A DNA stretch of 64,000 bases from positions 87,580,381 through 87,644,380 of the forward strand of contig CM043957.1 in assembly GCA_014529385.2 (NCBI GenBank). Direction: 5' to 3'. This stretch comes from Adiantum capillus-veneris (taxonomy: Eukaryota; Streptophyta; Polypodiopsida; Polypodiales; Pteridaceae). The translations under genes and the position numbers were made by a program. Numbering within the stretch: position 1 is the stretch's first letter; each line of letters starts with the position of its first letter. Shown piece by piece: positions 10,983 through 21,167 of this stretch. The notes beneath the pieces were generated by a model that was not told the DNA's origin, ran no database searches, and saw nothing but the letters and a program-made list of their open reading frames with translations.

Positions 10983-12388
10983 CACGGAGGAGCGCCTACG
11001 GCAACCCCTTGTCTAGAACCCCATGGTTAGCACTCAGAGAGGCCACTTGGTTGGTAGTCGGCCTCATGTTTCCTGGGGTCCCATGGCAACGGGTCCAGCG
11101 CGCTCTTTAGGTGACTGGTTAGAGTTCACAGGCTTGTCAGAGGAGGTGTAGGATTTCCACCTATAGGGCATGAGAGGGGTGCAGAGCATGTGCCAGGACA
11201 TCTCAGAGGTAGTTCTAGCTGAGTGGCTCATGCCTCTCGAGCCATTAGCACCCAGGTGGATGGGAGCCTTCACACAACTGGAGGTTCTCATTTCCATCAG
11301 GGCCTGCTCAGAGACTGTTCCATCCCTTTTCTTCGAGCTTCAGAGAGGGGGATGCCTACAGCGAGTTGCAGTAGAGGCCCCACAGGTGGCAAAGTGCTGT
11401 TTTCAGAGGATCCGAGTAGTGGGCATCTGTGGGAGGACGTGTGTCATAGATCCTGACCCAGCAGCTCTTGAGACTGGACACTGGAGGCTGTGGGCTTGGG
11501 AGTGTTGTCCACTGGTACGAGTTCAGTGGGATCTTGGTGAGTGGCTTTGGAGGGACCCCTCCTCTTCTGCAGACCACCCACGAGTCCCTTTCTTTCAGTA
11601 CACTGTTCGACTAGGACGTCATATACTAGCAGCACAGAGAGAGGCCCGCCCCGCTGCAGCACCTCATTGGCAGGAGGAGGGTCTCACAGCTGAGTTCTTG
11701 GCAGCCTTCTGGGAGAGGTTGTGGAACTCCAGACAGCCGAGGCGAGTCACCTTGTTTCAGTGGCTGGTCGCACATAGAGCTACAAGAGTTGGGAGCTGGC
11801 TAGTGCACAGTGGTCTCTCGACCGCATGTGCAGCTTGTGACCATCTTGTGGAGAGTCAGTGTCACTGTCTTTGGGACTGTCCCTCGGCCCAGCAGGTGTG
11901 GCTATGAGTTCTTCGGCTGATGCCTGCTCTCTCCACGGCTCGACAGTACACTTGGGGAGCAACGGCTTGGTCCACCCTCACGGGCCCGGCACTTCAGCTT
12001 GAGCTATCATCCACCAGCATGATGATAGTGATGCAAGAGGGGCGACCTACACTCCAGCCTGCTACAGAGCTTACTCCACAGGAGTGGTGCAGTGAGAGAG
12101 AGGAGTGTTGGGAGCTCATCAGTGGCCTGACACTTTGGTTCATCTGGCGGGCCCGTTGAGGCTCGCCCTGTACCACCAACAGAGACTGTTCGCGATTTTT
12201 GGCTAGAGCTGATCCATACTCTCAGAGGACAGCTTGAGGGACTACAGGGTAGCTCTGACCGCATGCGGGAGCGAAGAGAGGCTTTTCTTCGACTCTGGCG
12301 TCCTGGGCCTTTTTACACCATGGTCCAGGGAGTACTCCGATGGCATTACCGACCACCTGTGTGGCTTTTCCCTCCTCCCATTTCTTGA
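10978..12388 (+). pseudogene. L1 ORF2 C-terminal part (zf-RVT)
   Basis: This continues ORF2 after the LTR insertion, in the frame used before it. A long open stretch at 11,170-11,907 contains the RVT zinc-binding region: LFQWLVAHRATRVGSW, then CAACDHLVESQCHCLWDC near 11,830-11,880. In-frame TAG codons lie at 11,014, 11,149 and 11,164 and a TGA at 11,905. The tail continues in the same frame to about 12,155. After a frame change it reads ETVRDFWLELIHTLRGQL to a stop near 12,388. Confidence 0.78.
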
Positions 12389-12530
12389 TTTAGCCCCATT
12401 GTACATATGCTGGTTTTTTCATTGGGAGAGTCTCCCATAATGGTTGTTGTAGCCCTCTCTTGAAGAGGTGGTTGTAGCCCTATGGGCAGTTTCAGTAACT
12501 AATAGAAGGATCTTTTTCTCAAAAAAAAAA
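12389..12530 (+). other. L1 3' UTR and poly(A) tail
   Basis: A short non-coding stretch ends in TTTTTCTC and an A10 tract at 12,521-12,530, immediately before the right target duplication. Confidence 0.8.
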
Positions 12531-12544
12531 GATTTATATACAAC
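12531..12544. repeat. Target site duplication of the nested L1 (right copy)
   Basis: GATTTATATACAAC is identical to 300-313 and abuts the poly(A) tail. Confidence 0.88.
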
Positions 12545-12998
12545 CAGTTGGCACTAAGCTTGTGTGCAGGTTCTGGCAACCATGGCAGAGGATTAAAGAG
12601 CCTTGGAAGCCCTCCTTAGATTTTAAGAATAACTACATGTGCTTTTTACAGGATTCAGCTTGGCTTGGTACTTTTCCAGTTACCAAGAATTTGTATCCTT
12701 GCAAAAGAGGGTTTATGGACCTACCCGGTTGCCAACAAGCACAAAACTCTATTGTGGTTAATTCTGCATCAAGGATTGTGAGTTGGTGAAAGAGCTTTGA
12801 AGGGCTCTGCCAGAGTTGTCTAAAGGAGGTTAAAACCATCTCCCATCTCTTCTTCAACTGTAAGAATTCAGTAAGAACAGTTAATTTGGTCTCACAGAGA
12901 CCTTAGATTTAGAATATGTGACCTCTTTGCTGACTCTTCCCCCTAATTTCTTTCTCCTTCATTTAATTTAACTTTCTACTTTTCTTTTACTCTCAGGG
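12545..12998 (+). pseudogene. Old L1 LINE ORF2 fragment (right piece, zf-RVT)
   Basis: This resumes the element at 1-313 in the same frame. It reads KLVCRFWQPWQRIKEPW and on to FMDLPGCQQAQ near 12,740. After a TGA at 12,787 a zinc-binding CQSCLKEVKTISHLFFNC lies near 12,810-12,860. The 3' end is not clearly marked; the sequence turns pyrimidine-rich and runs into a (GA)n tract. Confidence 0.72.
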
Positions 12999-13003
12999 CC
13001 GCA

Positions 13004-13024
13004 AGAGAGAGAGAGAGAGAGAGA
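13004..13024. repeat. (GA)n microsatellite
   Basis: A short pure AG tract at the left edge of the clustered LINEs. Confidence 0.9.
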
Positions 13025-13244
13025 ACCCCTATGGCCCTGCCTCAAAATCTCAGGGCACCGCTCTTTCCAAAGAGAGATAGCATGCGCACATGCAGTGCAG
13101 CGGTGGATGCTTCCAGCGCAGAAGTGCACAAAGCCCCACCATGCCCCTGCACTCACCCACCGGGGCTCTCACCGGTACCACCACAACATCAAGATGAACG
13201 CATAAACGGTCACCCCGGGTGGAGAGCCGCTTTGGTGGAGGGAA

Positions 13245-13712
13245 GAGGCCTTATTGGCTGAGACAAGGGACGGCGCAACAGATCTAGTTGTGAACTAAAC
13301 AACTGGCTGGGATAGCTAAATACCTAAATCACAGGAGATCCAGCCTCGGTCGTTGGCGGATCTCATCAATCTCCTCCATGGTCAGTAGTCTGACTAAGCG
13401 TCGTGCATGCCTGGCAAAGTGATCCGAATCTTCTTATGCAGCCTCCGTCGATGTTGGGTGGTCCTCCGCAATCGTGGGCATCTGGATCTTACCAGCTCAA
13501 ACGCTCGGTCGATCAGTGTGCCTCTTGTGTGAGACAGATGTGAGCTCTGTTGTGGTAGTCACTCCTTCGACTGTCCAGTGTCTGTTCTAAAGAAATCTGT
13601 GATCCGTCTCTGAGACTAGCTAGCCTCTTCTCTCATCAAGCTCTCCCTGTGTCTACGCAGCTCGAGCAAAAACAAACCCAAGCATCTCTGATCTTTGTAC
13701 CCCATGACTCTG
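13245..13712 (-). mobile_element. LINE copy A0 (3' end fragment)
   Basis: On the minus strand this matches the C-terminal tail of ORF2 in copies B and C. An Arg-rich run RCPRLRRTTQHRRRLHKKI corresponds to 13,420-13,480, and the DQRCLG-type region lies near 13,690. A degenerate version of the 3' UTR motif (AGGCCTTATTGGCT then GAGACAA) is at 13,246-13,266. The 5' end is cut at 13,712, exactly where a (GA)n tract begins. The 13,025-13,245 stretch is unassigned. Confidence 0.65.
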
Positions 13713-13745
13713 GAGAGAGAGAGAGAAAGAAAGAAAGAAAGAAAG
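13713..13745. repeat. (GA)n/(GAAA)n microsatellite between LINEs A0 and A
   Basis: An AG tract passes into GAAA repeats and then into the conserved 3' end of LINE A. It is both the tail of A and the 5' boundary of A0. Confidence 0.9.
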
Positions 13746-13763
13746 ATTTTTAACGTCTATGTC

Positions 13764-13779
13764 AGGCCGAAATCGGCCT
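13764..13779 (-). other. 3'-terminal RNA hairpin of LINE A
   Basis: In element sense the sequence is AGGCCGATTTCGGCCT, a 6-bp stem with an ATTT loop. It is followed within about 10 bases by GACGTTAA and then the CT-rich tail. Copies B and C have a covarying hairpin at the same place. Confidence 0.7.
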
Positions 13780-13978
13780 ATGAGACAAATCAAATGTACA
13801 TGGTGTGTATGTCATCCGTCTATCGGAAAGACAAATGAAACAAAACTGATACAAAACTGAACTGAATGTAGGTAGTGGAGTATCTGAGGTATCTGAGGAG
13901 GGATGGAGCTCTATCTCTAGGGGTATATGCATGTCTATATGCTCAAGGTAGTACAATCATGAGAATGCATCAAGCTAT

Positions 13979-15555
13979 CTAGCTCCATCCTGTACTAATG
14001 GGGGGATGTAAGATGTGGTACATGGGTGGGTCTGGTGCCAAGGCTACCCGGATGAAAGCTGTCGGGTCGGCCCTCATCTGAGCCACTCGCTCCTCAGTGG
14101 CACGGCGCTCCCGGGCTCGGATCTCCTCGATCTGTCGGTGGTGGGAGCTCGCGCCTCTGTAGCCTGTGGCTCGTGGTCGTCGTCTAGCTCGGCTCACCTC
14201 CGCCTGTGGGAGTGTCACTCCCCTCTGAGTGTCTGGTGAGGGAGGGGCGGCAATCCTCTGAAAGAAGTCTGTGAGCTGCGACTGTCTCCCCTCTGTCTGT
14301 GTAGCTGTGTGTGGCTGTAGTAGTGTGTCCCAATGGCTCTGTATCTCTAGTAAGAAATGTCCGAGCTGTCTCTGATCTCGAGAGTCCATGATCTCTCGGA
14401 GAGTGGGCTGTCCTCTGAATAAGGCCTCATACCTGCCTCTGATCTCAGTGTATGCTCTGCATCTACATACAAAGTGCTCCTCACTCTCCACCTCCTCTGT
14501 GCAGGCTCTACATACTCGCTCCTCCCTGGGAACACCAGTATGTCTCCCGATCTCAATCTCTAACCTGTGTGAAGCCACTCTCAGCTGACCAATCGCCACC
14601 CGTGAGCTATGTGGCATATATGTGTCCATGTAGCGTGGTCTCTGTATGAACCCCCCAGACAATATGGTGAGAAACTGGTCTCTGTAATATGACATCCTCG
14701 TCCCCAAGCCAGGTGACTCCCAGACTCTCCTAGTGTATAGCTGCCACAGATCCTGTCTCAATACCAAGTTCCTCTCATTGCGAGAGAGGTGAACATATGG
14801 TGAGTGGGGGTCGTACTGGAATGGTGGTAGGCTCTCCATGTCAAGACCGTGTCCCTCAAACCATGCTCTGACCTGTGAGTACCATGCTCTCTCATGCCCA
14901 CTCTCTGATAGCTGTATAGCTGCCTCAAATGCTCTACGAGTAAGTCTGTCAGGAGGTAGCTCTCTCATCCTCTGGATGAAGCGGACTGTCTGGAATAGTG
15001 CCTCTACAACCATAGGTGGTGTGGCGAGCTCGGCTCTAATAATGTCATGTGGCACTGTCTTCTTGCTGCGGAGCAAGCGTGGGATCATACATACCTGTGG
15101 CCTCTCAAGCTGTGTCCACCGGTCAGCTGTCAATCCTGGTGCCCATACTGCCGCCGAGTACATCAAGGCCGGGGTGACTAAGGTGTCGAAAAGCCACCCC
15201 TTCGTGCGGGGCTCCTGAAAGTGTGCCTGGTGGCATCTCCGCTCTAGCATGGCCAGAGCTGCATATCCTCGGGTGAGCCTGTCAGCAGCAGCCTACCTCA
15301 TAGTGAAGGGTCCTGTAGGCTGGTGAATGTGATGCCAAGGTAGACATAGGAGGTGACTGCATCAACCTGTCCTCCTGCTGCTGTGAAGGTGGCAGCGCTC
15401 CTCACTGCACTGGATGTGTGAAAGATCATAACCTTGGTTTTGCCAAGGTTCAGAGTCAACCCCCTGTGTGTGCTGAATTCGTCCAAGGCCTCAAGATGGC
15501 GTTGCAAGCCCTCGGGTGACTCTGAAATCAACACAATATCATCAGCATATAACAT
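13979..15555 (-). pseudogene. LINE A ORF2, RT core to C-terminus, truncated
   Basis: The frame begins at the RT catalytic box LYADDIVLISESPEG near 15,540 and reads through GKTKVMIF and SYVYLGITF. It shifts frame near 15,295 and continues uninterrupted for 423 residues to 13,979. That part contains the thumb/connection, SSRVAIGQLRVASHRLEIE, and a zinc-binding CRACTEEVESEEHFVCRC near 14,450-14,510. The C-terminus is charged and differs from B and C, so A belongs to a related subfamily. Everything upstream of YADD is missing or inverted. Confidence 0.8.
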
Positions 15556-15582
15556 GATGTGGACCGGAGTACCTGGACCCAG

Positions 15583-15770
15583 GGAACTACAGGACTATCA
15601 TGATTGGCCACACGATGGCCAAGCTATATGGAGCAGTACTTGAGGCACAGCTCAGCTGCTACGCAGAGATCGAGGGTTTACGAGCTCCAGGCCAGGCAGG
15701 TTTCAGACGAGCTTTCTCCACCACTGATCACATCTTCGTTCTGCGCTGCCTCATTGATGGGGCAAAGGCG

Positions 15771-15772
<2 letters not shown>
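15583..15772 (+). pseudogene. Inverted RT segment of LINE A
   Basis: The plus strand encodes GNYRTIMIGHTMAKLYG, RAPGQAGFRRAFSTTDH and LIDGAKAR, which align to the RT region that should precede YADD by about 300 bp. It is in inverse orientation to the rest of copy A and runs straight into (GA)n. About 104 codons between this segment and the YADD segment are missing. Confidence 0.8.

Positions 15773-15836
<64 letters not shown>
15773..15836. repeat. (GA)n microsatellite between LINEs A and B
   Basis: A pure GA tract of about 64 bp. In LINE sense it is a (TC)n tail on copy B. Confidence 0.95.
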
Positions 15837-15839
<3 letters not shown>

Positions 15840-15864
15840 GAAATGATATATTAACGTCTACAAG

Positions 15865-15879
15865 AGGCCAAAATGACCT
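15865..15879 (-). other. 3'-terminal RNA hairpin of LINE B
   Basis: In element sense AGGTCATTTTGGCCT can form a 6-bp stem (one T-G wobble) with a TTT loop. GGTCTCAT lies just upstream and GACGTTAA downstream, then the (TC)n tail. Confidence 0.7.
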
Positions 15880-16084
15880 ATGAGACCAACTGATTACACT
15901 GATGAGTCTAGTACCAAGTCTGGGTACAAACAAGAAAACTACAAACAAAGAACTGATAGGAGTGCTACCGACTCCTATGGGTGGCTGGTAGGCTGAGCAA
16001 TGGTATCATGCCATAAAGGTACAAAGTGGGGATAAGTGTCACCATGATACAATATAGCAGTAGCATGAAGCCTATCCCGATCGA

Positions 16085-19000
16085 CATTCTGGGTGTCGTG
16101 CTAGAATCCTGTGGATCCTCTGCCGCAATCTCCGCCGGTGCTGCGTGGCTCCCCTCCTCAGTCGCGGTCGTCTCGATCTCCCTAACTCTATAGCTCGATC
16201 AATGAGAGTACCGCTGATGTGTGTATGGGTGGGAACCGAGCTCTCTGGTGGTGGTGTCCCCTCTGACTCTGTGGTACTCAGACTGAAGAAATCTGAGATG
16301 CGTCTCTGGGACTGTCTCTGTCTTTGTCCCTTTCAATAGAGCGTCTCTATGTCTCTGAATCTCAAGTAGGAATAATCCGAGACATCTTTGATCCTGATAT
16401 CTCATGACTCTGTCTAACGAGTCAAAACCATCTCTGAATAGACAATGAAAGCGTCCCCGTATCTCATAGTAGATTGTGCAGCAACATATGTAGTGAAACT
16501 CTGTCTCTGGTTCTGCATGGCATAACTGACATATCCTACTGTCTGCTGGTATGCCTCTGAATCTACCTGTCTCAATCCCAAGCTGGTGTGAAGATGTGCG
16601 AATCTGGCCAATAGCACATCGTAACCTATGAGATAGATGTGTGTCCATGTAACTGGGCCGTGTGGCAAATCCGTCTGTCGTGAGTTGAAGAAGATGTTCT
16701 CTATAGAAAACCCTCTTCGTACCCAACTCCCGTGATGGTTCTATCCATGTCCTCTTGCTATCAAGCTGGATAAGATCCTGCCGAATGAGTCTAGTAGTCT
16801 CCATCCGTGTAAGAGCCAAGGATGGTGCATCAATAGAATACTGGAAAGGGGGCAGCCTGTCCATGCTGAAACCATGCCTCTGAAACCATGAGCTCATCTG
16901 TGCATACCAACATGATGTATCTCCCTGTAATGCCAGCTGTCTGGATGACTCGAGAGCAAGCCTGGCATACCTGTCCCTGGTGGTGTCCCATAAGCTGTGT
17001 ACAAATGATACTGATCTGGTGAGTGCCTCAACCTCCATAGGTGGGGCAGCCAGCTCCGCTCGTATGATGTCATGTGGGACTGAGGCCTTGGCTCTAATCA
17101 GCCTAGAAATCATAGATATCAGGGGTCTCTCCATATTAGTCCATCCAGCACTGTCAATAGACAGTCCCCAAACCTGAACCGCGTAGTGCATAACTGAAGC
17201 GACCAAAGTATTGAAAAGCCAGAGCTTTGTTCGAGGTTCCTGGAACTGAACTTGCGAACAAATCCTCTCTAAACCACCTAGGGCTGCATAGGCACGAGTC
17301 AATCAAGTGTCTGCTGCCACTTTCAGTGTGAACCTCGGTCCACTAAAGACCACCCCAAGATATGTGTATGCATCAGTGTACTCCATACTGTCCTGTCCAT
17401 ATGTGAAAGTAGGTGCTGATCTCCTAACCCACTGTGGCGTGGTATTAAATACCATGACCTTGGTTTTACCAAGGTTGACAGACAATCCACTATCCTCTGC
17501 AAAACTATGCAATGCGTCCAAATGTCTCTGCATACCCTCTGGCGATTCTGATATCAACACGATATCGTCAGCATACAATAAAAGAGGGATCCATGTCCCT
17601 GCAAGCTGAGCACCTCTATCTCCTCCTCTGTCAATATAATCAGAGACCCCATCAACATACATACCAAATAAAGTAGAGGACAGTGGGCATCCCTGTTTCA
17701 CTCCGATGGTGGAGTGAACTATGTCAGATATCCCCTCTGATGTGCGTACATGACCCATCACTGAACTGTACAATGCCATGATCCCCCACATCAGCTCTGT
17801 GGGTACCCCCAATTCCATAAGCCGGTGCATCAATCTGACCCTCGGCACTGTGTCAAAGGCTTTGCGAAAATCCACAAAGCTGCAGTATATCCGTCTACCA
17901 TGTGCTCGACCCTCCTCAATGATAGCTCTGAGTGTAAAGACATGATCTAGTGTGGAGAAACCCCTTCTGAAACCAACCTGCCCAGGTGCTCGTATGCCCA
18001 TAATCTCTGCCCAACTGCTCAGCCTATGCTCGAGGATGGATGCATATAACCGTGCCAATGTGTGTCCTACCATGATAGTACGGTAATTCCCCGGCACTGT
18101 GGGGTCACCTGTCTTGAAGATAGGTATAATAGTAGATAATCTCCAAGACTCAGGGAGACCCTCACACATGACACGGTTGAATAGCCGTGCAAGCATCTCT
18201 GCCAACAAATCCCCAGCATGTATAATGTGCTCTGCTACCAAACCCTCATGATCCTGTGCCCGTCTGGTCTTCATCCTGTCAATGGCCTCCTTTACCATCT
18301 CAGTGGTAAAGAAGGTGCTCGTAGCCGGACATGGCTGTGGTGGGTCTGGTAATGGTGGTTGTCCAGGTACAGTGTATAAAGATGTTGCATACTGCCCCCA
18401 TATCTCTGTAGAAGTAATCACTGGTGGGGGAGACTTCTCATGGAATAGACGCCAAGCCTCTCCTGAATCTCTACTAAGGAAGAGCTGATATAAATCTTGC
18501 TCCATCTGGACCAAGAAAGCTCGCTTCTTCCGCCGCACTAGTCGTCATGTAGCAATGCGCGACTGTCTATAGGTGATCACTCCCAATGTAAGGTCCCGCT
18601 GTATCTGAGCTCTCCTCTGTCTACACTCCTCATCATACCAGTTGTTCTGAGGCATGTGCCCAAAAAGACGTCTCTGCCCCGGCTGAGTGTGTGGATATGC
18701 CTCTGTCGCTGCCCCATGTAATGTCACTGTCAACATAGATGTGATTTCCTCCACTGTGTATACTGGCTCTGATGTGCATAAAAGCCTACGTATCTCCTCT
18801 ACATAGACTGAGTCAGTCTCTCGTGTAAAAGTATAGCGTGTATGTCCACCACCCCGTGAGGCCTGAGATGTATTGTACTCAAAGGAGACTGATAATGTTA
18901 AAAGTGCATGATCTACTGCTATCCCAACTGGCCTGGGCCCCACTGTGAAATCCTGAATGTGAGAGATAAAGCTCGGATGTGTCAGAACATAGTCTACAGT

Positions 19001-19684
19001 GCTGGACCCATGTCTATGTGGAAAACAAGTAAAACCTGTAGACAATGGGAAAGTCGTTAAGCCATTCAGTATGGCTAAACTGTGAGTAGTCGTCATCTCT
19101 CTCAGGTATCTCCCATACTCTGTATGCTCTCTGTCGTGTGAGCATCTCTCAAGTCCCAACTCCTCTGGCTCTAGCTCTCTAAGCATCTCCTCTGATGTGT
19201 CATAGAAGACTGTCTGTGAGCTGCCTGTACGGGCATTGAAATCCCCCAGGAGTATGATGTCTCCATCTCTGGAGAACTCCCAGATATCATCATCAAGTGC
19301 AGAGTAAGGAGACTATCCTCTGGGTGAAGCATATACTGAAGTGCTGGGAGGAAAATAGCATATGGCGATGTACAAGAAACGTCCAGTCTCTGCCCTCAGC
19401 CTCACCCACAAGTATCTGGCCTGATCATCTCTCCGAACTATGTGCAATAGTGGTTGGAGCTCCTCTCTGAAAAGAACTGCTACACCTGTTGATCCTCTAG
19501 TCCCATGTGCAGTTCTGGTGCATGTCCTACAAGTTGTCTCCCATCTGTATCCTGATATGTGCGGCATCAACTGTCCTGGAGCCTGATGAGTCTCTGAGTA
19601 GAAAACAATGTCTCTGTCTCTGAAGCTATCCTCAAAGGCCCCCACATCAAGTCTATACGAACCATTACAGTTCCAAACTGCCAT
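16085..19684 (-). pseudogene. LINE B ORF2: endonuclease, reverse transcriptase, cysteine motif
   Basis: The APE endonuclease spans roughly codons 1-270: MAVWNCNGSYRLD at the start, FYSETHQAPG, then IILLGDFNARTG near 19,230 and a DYVLTHPSF segment. The RT spans about codons 390-740: NYRTIMVGHT, FVDFRKAFDTV, GVKQGCPLSSTLFG, and the catalytic YADD at 17,565-17,576. A zinc-binding CQLCHAEPETEFHYICCC lies near 16,480-16,540. In-frame stops are TAG at 19,313 and TGA at 18,545 and 17,303; copy C has Arg where the last one lies, consistent with CGA to TGA decay. A frameshift near 16,240 brings an early stop at 16,199, while the Arg-rich tail shared with copy C continues in the next frame to about 16,085. 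Confidence 0.85.
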
Positions 19685-19714
19685 CCTGAGAGTGGTCCCA
19701 TAGGTCTCGCACCG

Positions 19715-20584
19715 TCATGTAGAGCGGTGCTCTGTAATCACTACTCGTCCATTTCTGTAGAAAGCTAACTTCCCCTTCTCCCTTGCTGCTATAATCTCTG
19801 GCATGACCTCTCTCATATGTGCAAGCTGTGAGAGCGTAAGATCATCTCCTAAAAAGATACCTGTTTTCTTGAGGGTTGGCCTCTTCTTTAAAAAGTCTTT
19901 CTTTTCTTCCATGGAGGGAAAGCGCAAAATGAGAGCCCGTCCTTTTGAACTCTCCCCATTACCTTCACTCTTCTTGCTAACTCTCCAAGCTTGTGTGTGC
20001 GAGGGCTTCTCCACCCCCATCATGGACATGAGGCTCTTCACCTCTTGGTCCACCTTATCTGAATCTTTTAGGCCGGTCACTCTCACGTGTAGAGCGCGTA
20101 CCCTTCTTCGTTGTTCCTCTTCTAGTGTTTTGTTGATGATGTCGGGTGTAGTCGGAATTTCCTTGCCCTTTCCCTTCTTGACAACTTCAATCCATTTTTC
20201 AGCCTCGTCCATTTTCTTTTGCGTTTTGGAGAGAACCTCCACCCATGAGGTCTTCATTTCTCCTTCCTCCTTTATTTCTTTGACTTGTGCTCGTATACTA
20301 TTCAGCTCGTCAATCATTGATGGCTGAATTTCCCCATCTTCAAGGCGTCTTCCCTCTTTGGTTTCGTCGAGTTCCTCCCGAAGGGCTGAGATGCTACTTT
20401 TTAAAGCTTGAATTTCATCCCGGAACTCCTTGCGTTCTAGTTCCCTCGCCTGTTCCTTCCTCTTTTTCCATTCGAGAATTAAATTCTTCTCTTTCTTCCA
20501 CTCATCCATGTGGGCTTTGCATTCTTTCAACTCCTTTTCAATGGCTGTCATCCTCTTGCTTGTGACCATGTAGTGCGCCGCCAT
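19715..20584 (-). CDS. LINE B ORF1 protein (coiled coil, L1-ORF1-like RRM)
   Basis: This 289-residue frame is intact. Residues about 10-130 are Lys/Glu-rich with a coiled-coil pattern (ELKECKAHMDEWKKEKN). Residues about 165-270 resemble the RRM and C-terminal domains of L1 ORF1 (Transposase_22 family): RALHVRVTGLKDSDKV, AWRVSKK, ALILRFPSMEEKKDFL, then GIFLGDDLTLSQLAHMRE. Such proteins trimerise and coat the element RNA. The start chosen is the first ATG. The frame is also open upstream of it to the GA tract at 20,613, so the element could be truncated in ORF1. The stop TGA (19,715-19,717) is followed by CGG, and ORF2 follows in the same frame after 10 codons. Confidence 0.8.
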   Translation of the reverse strand: MAAHYMVTSKRMTAIEKELKECKAHMDEWKKEKNLILEWKKRKEQARELERKEFRDEIQALKSSISALREELDETKEGRRLEDGEIQPSMIDELNSIRAQVKEIKEEGEMKTSWVEVLSKTQKKMDEAEKWIEVVKKGKGKEIPTTPDIINKTLEEEQRRRVRALHVRVTGLKDSDKVDQEVKSLMSMMGVEKPSHTQAWRVSKKSEGNGESSKGRALILRFPSMEEKKDFLKKRPTLKKTGIFLGDDLTLSQLAHMREVMPEIIAAREKGKLAFYRNGRVVITEHRST

Positions 20585-20612
20585 TTGTCTTGCCTTATTT
20601 GTTTCACTTTCT

Positions 20613-21167
20613 GAGAGAGAGGAGAGAGCAACCTATACGCACCGCATTATGCATACATATGTTTCCCCATTCAGCCTACATGGCATATGTTTGCTTTCTG
20701 TATGTGTCAATTTGCAATTTCTGTGAGCTTTGCAGTTTCCAAATTCCTTGCAAATAAACCCCTGCAGGTTTGATGAACGTTGCAAGCCGGTAAAGCTGGT
20801 GGGCACTGCAGAGGGTGACGGCGATGGGAAGTCTAGCACTGTGTTGATAAAGAGAGAGAGAGAGAGGGTGCGCCAGTGACCTGCTCCCTTTTCGTTTCTG
20901 CAGCCCTGTACTTTCAACAACCCCAGCCTGCCTTAAAACCTGTGCGCTGTGGTACTGAGGCTGAAAACTTGCGCACTGTGTTGCTGAGGCCGAAATTTGC
21001 GCGCTGTGGTGCTGAGGCTGAAACCTGCGCGCTGTGGAGCTGACTGAAACCTGCGCGCTGTGGTGCTGAGGCTGAAGCAACGTTGACAGAGCCTCCCAGT
21101 TTCAAGGTTCGCACTTGGGATGGGGCGGTGGAGATTTTGCTACCGCTGGCAGGTGCCCACGCAATGG

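Larger units (their letters stand above)
314..12530 (+). mobile_element. Plant L1-type LINE, split by an LTR element
   Basis: This is a complete insertion bounded by a 14-bp target duplication and a terminal A10 tract at 12,521-12,530. Removing the nested LTR element leaves about 6.6 kb, a normal plant L1 length. Order: C-rich leader, ORF1 (DUF4283-like, CCHC knuckle, proline-rich linker), ORF2 (endonuclease, RT, zf-RVT), short 3' UTR, poly(A). Both ORFs carry several stops and frameshifts, so it is dead. It sits inside an older L1 whose reading frame is restored when this element and one duplication copy are removed. Confidence 0.85.
13746..15772 (-). mobile_element. LINE copy A with 5' inversion
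   Basis: A truncated LINE whose 3' UTR starts beside a (GA)n/(GAAA)n tract. The body to 15,580 reads on the minus strand. The last about 190 bp (15,583-15,772) are the upstream RT segment in plus orientation. This inverted-5'-end structure is the mark of twin priming. The element ends at a second (GA)n tract, which is also the tail of copy B, so A appears inserted into B's tail. Confidence 0.8.
15837..20612 (-). mobile_element. LINE copy B, near full length
   Basis: About 4.8 kb with ORF1, ORF2 and the conserved 3' UTR, bounded by (GA)n at 15,773-15,836 and a GA-rich tract at 20,613-20,628. ORF2 is one frame from 19,684 to about 16,240 with only three in-frame stops. ORF1 is intact. The layout (coiled-coil/RRM ORF1; APE endonuclease, RT and cysteine motif in ORF2) places it among L1-like non-LTR elements, distinct from the DUF4283/zf-RVT plant L1 at the left of the window. 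Confidence 0.85.

Noticed and set aside
15604-15846. RERERE-type coding repeats on the plus strand
   Set aside because: This is simply the GA microsatellite translated after the inverted LINE fragment.
20936-21074. A CRISPR-like repeat array
   Set aside because: Units are directly adjacent without spacers and the genome is eukaryotic, so this is a minisatellite.
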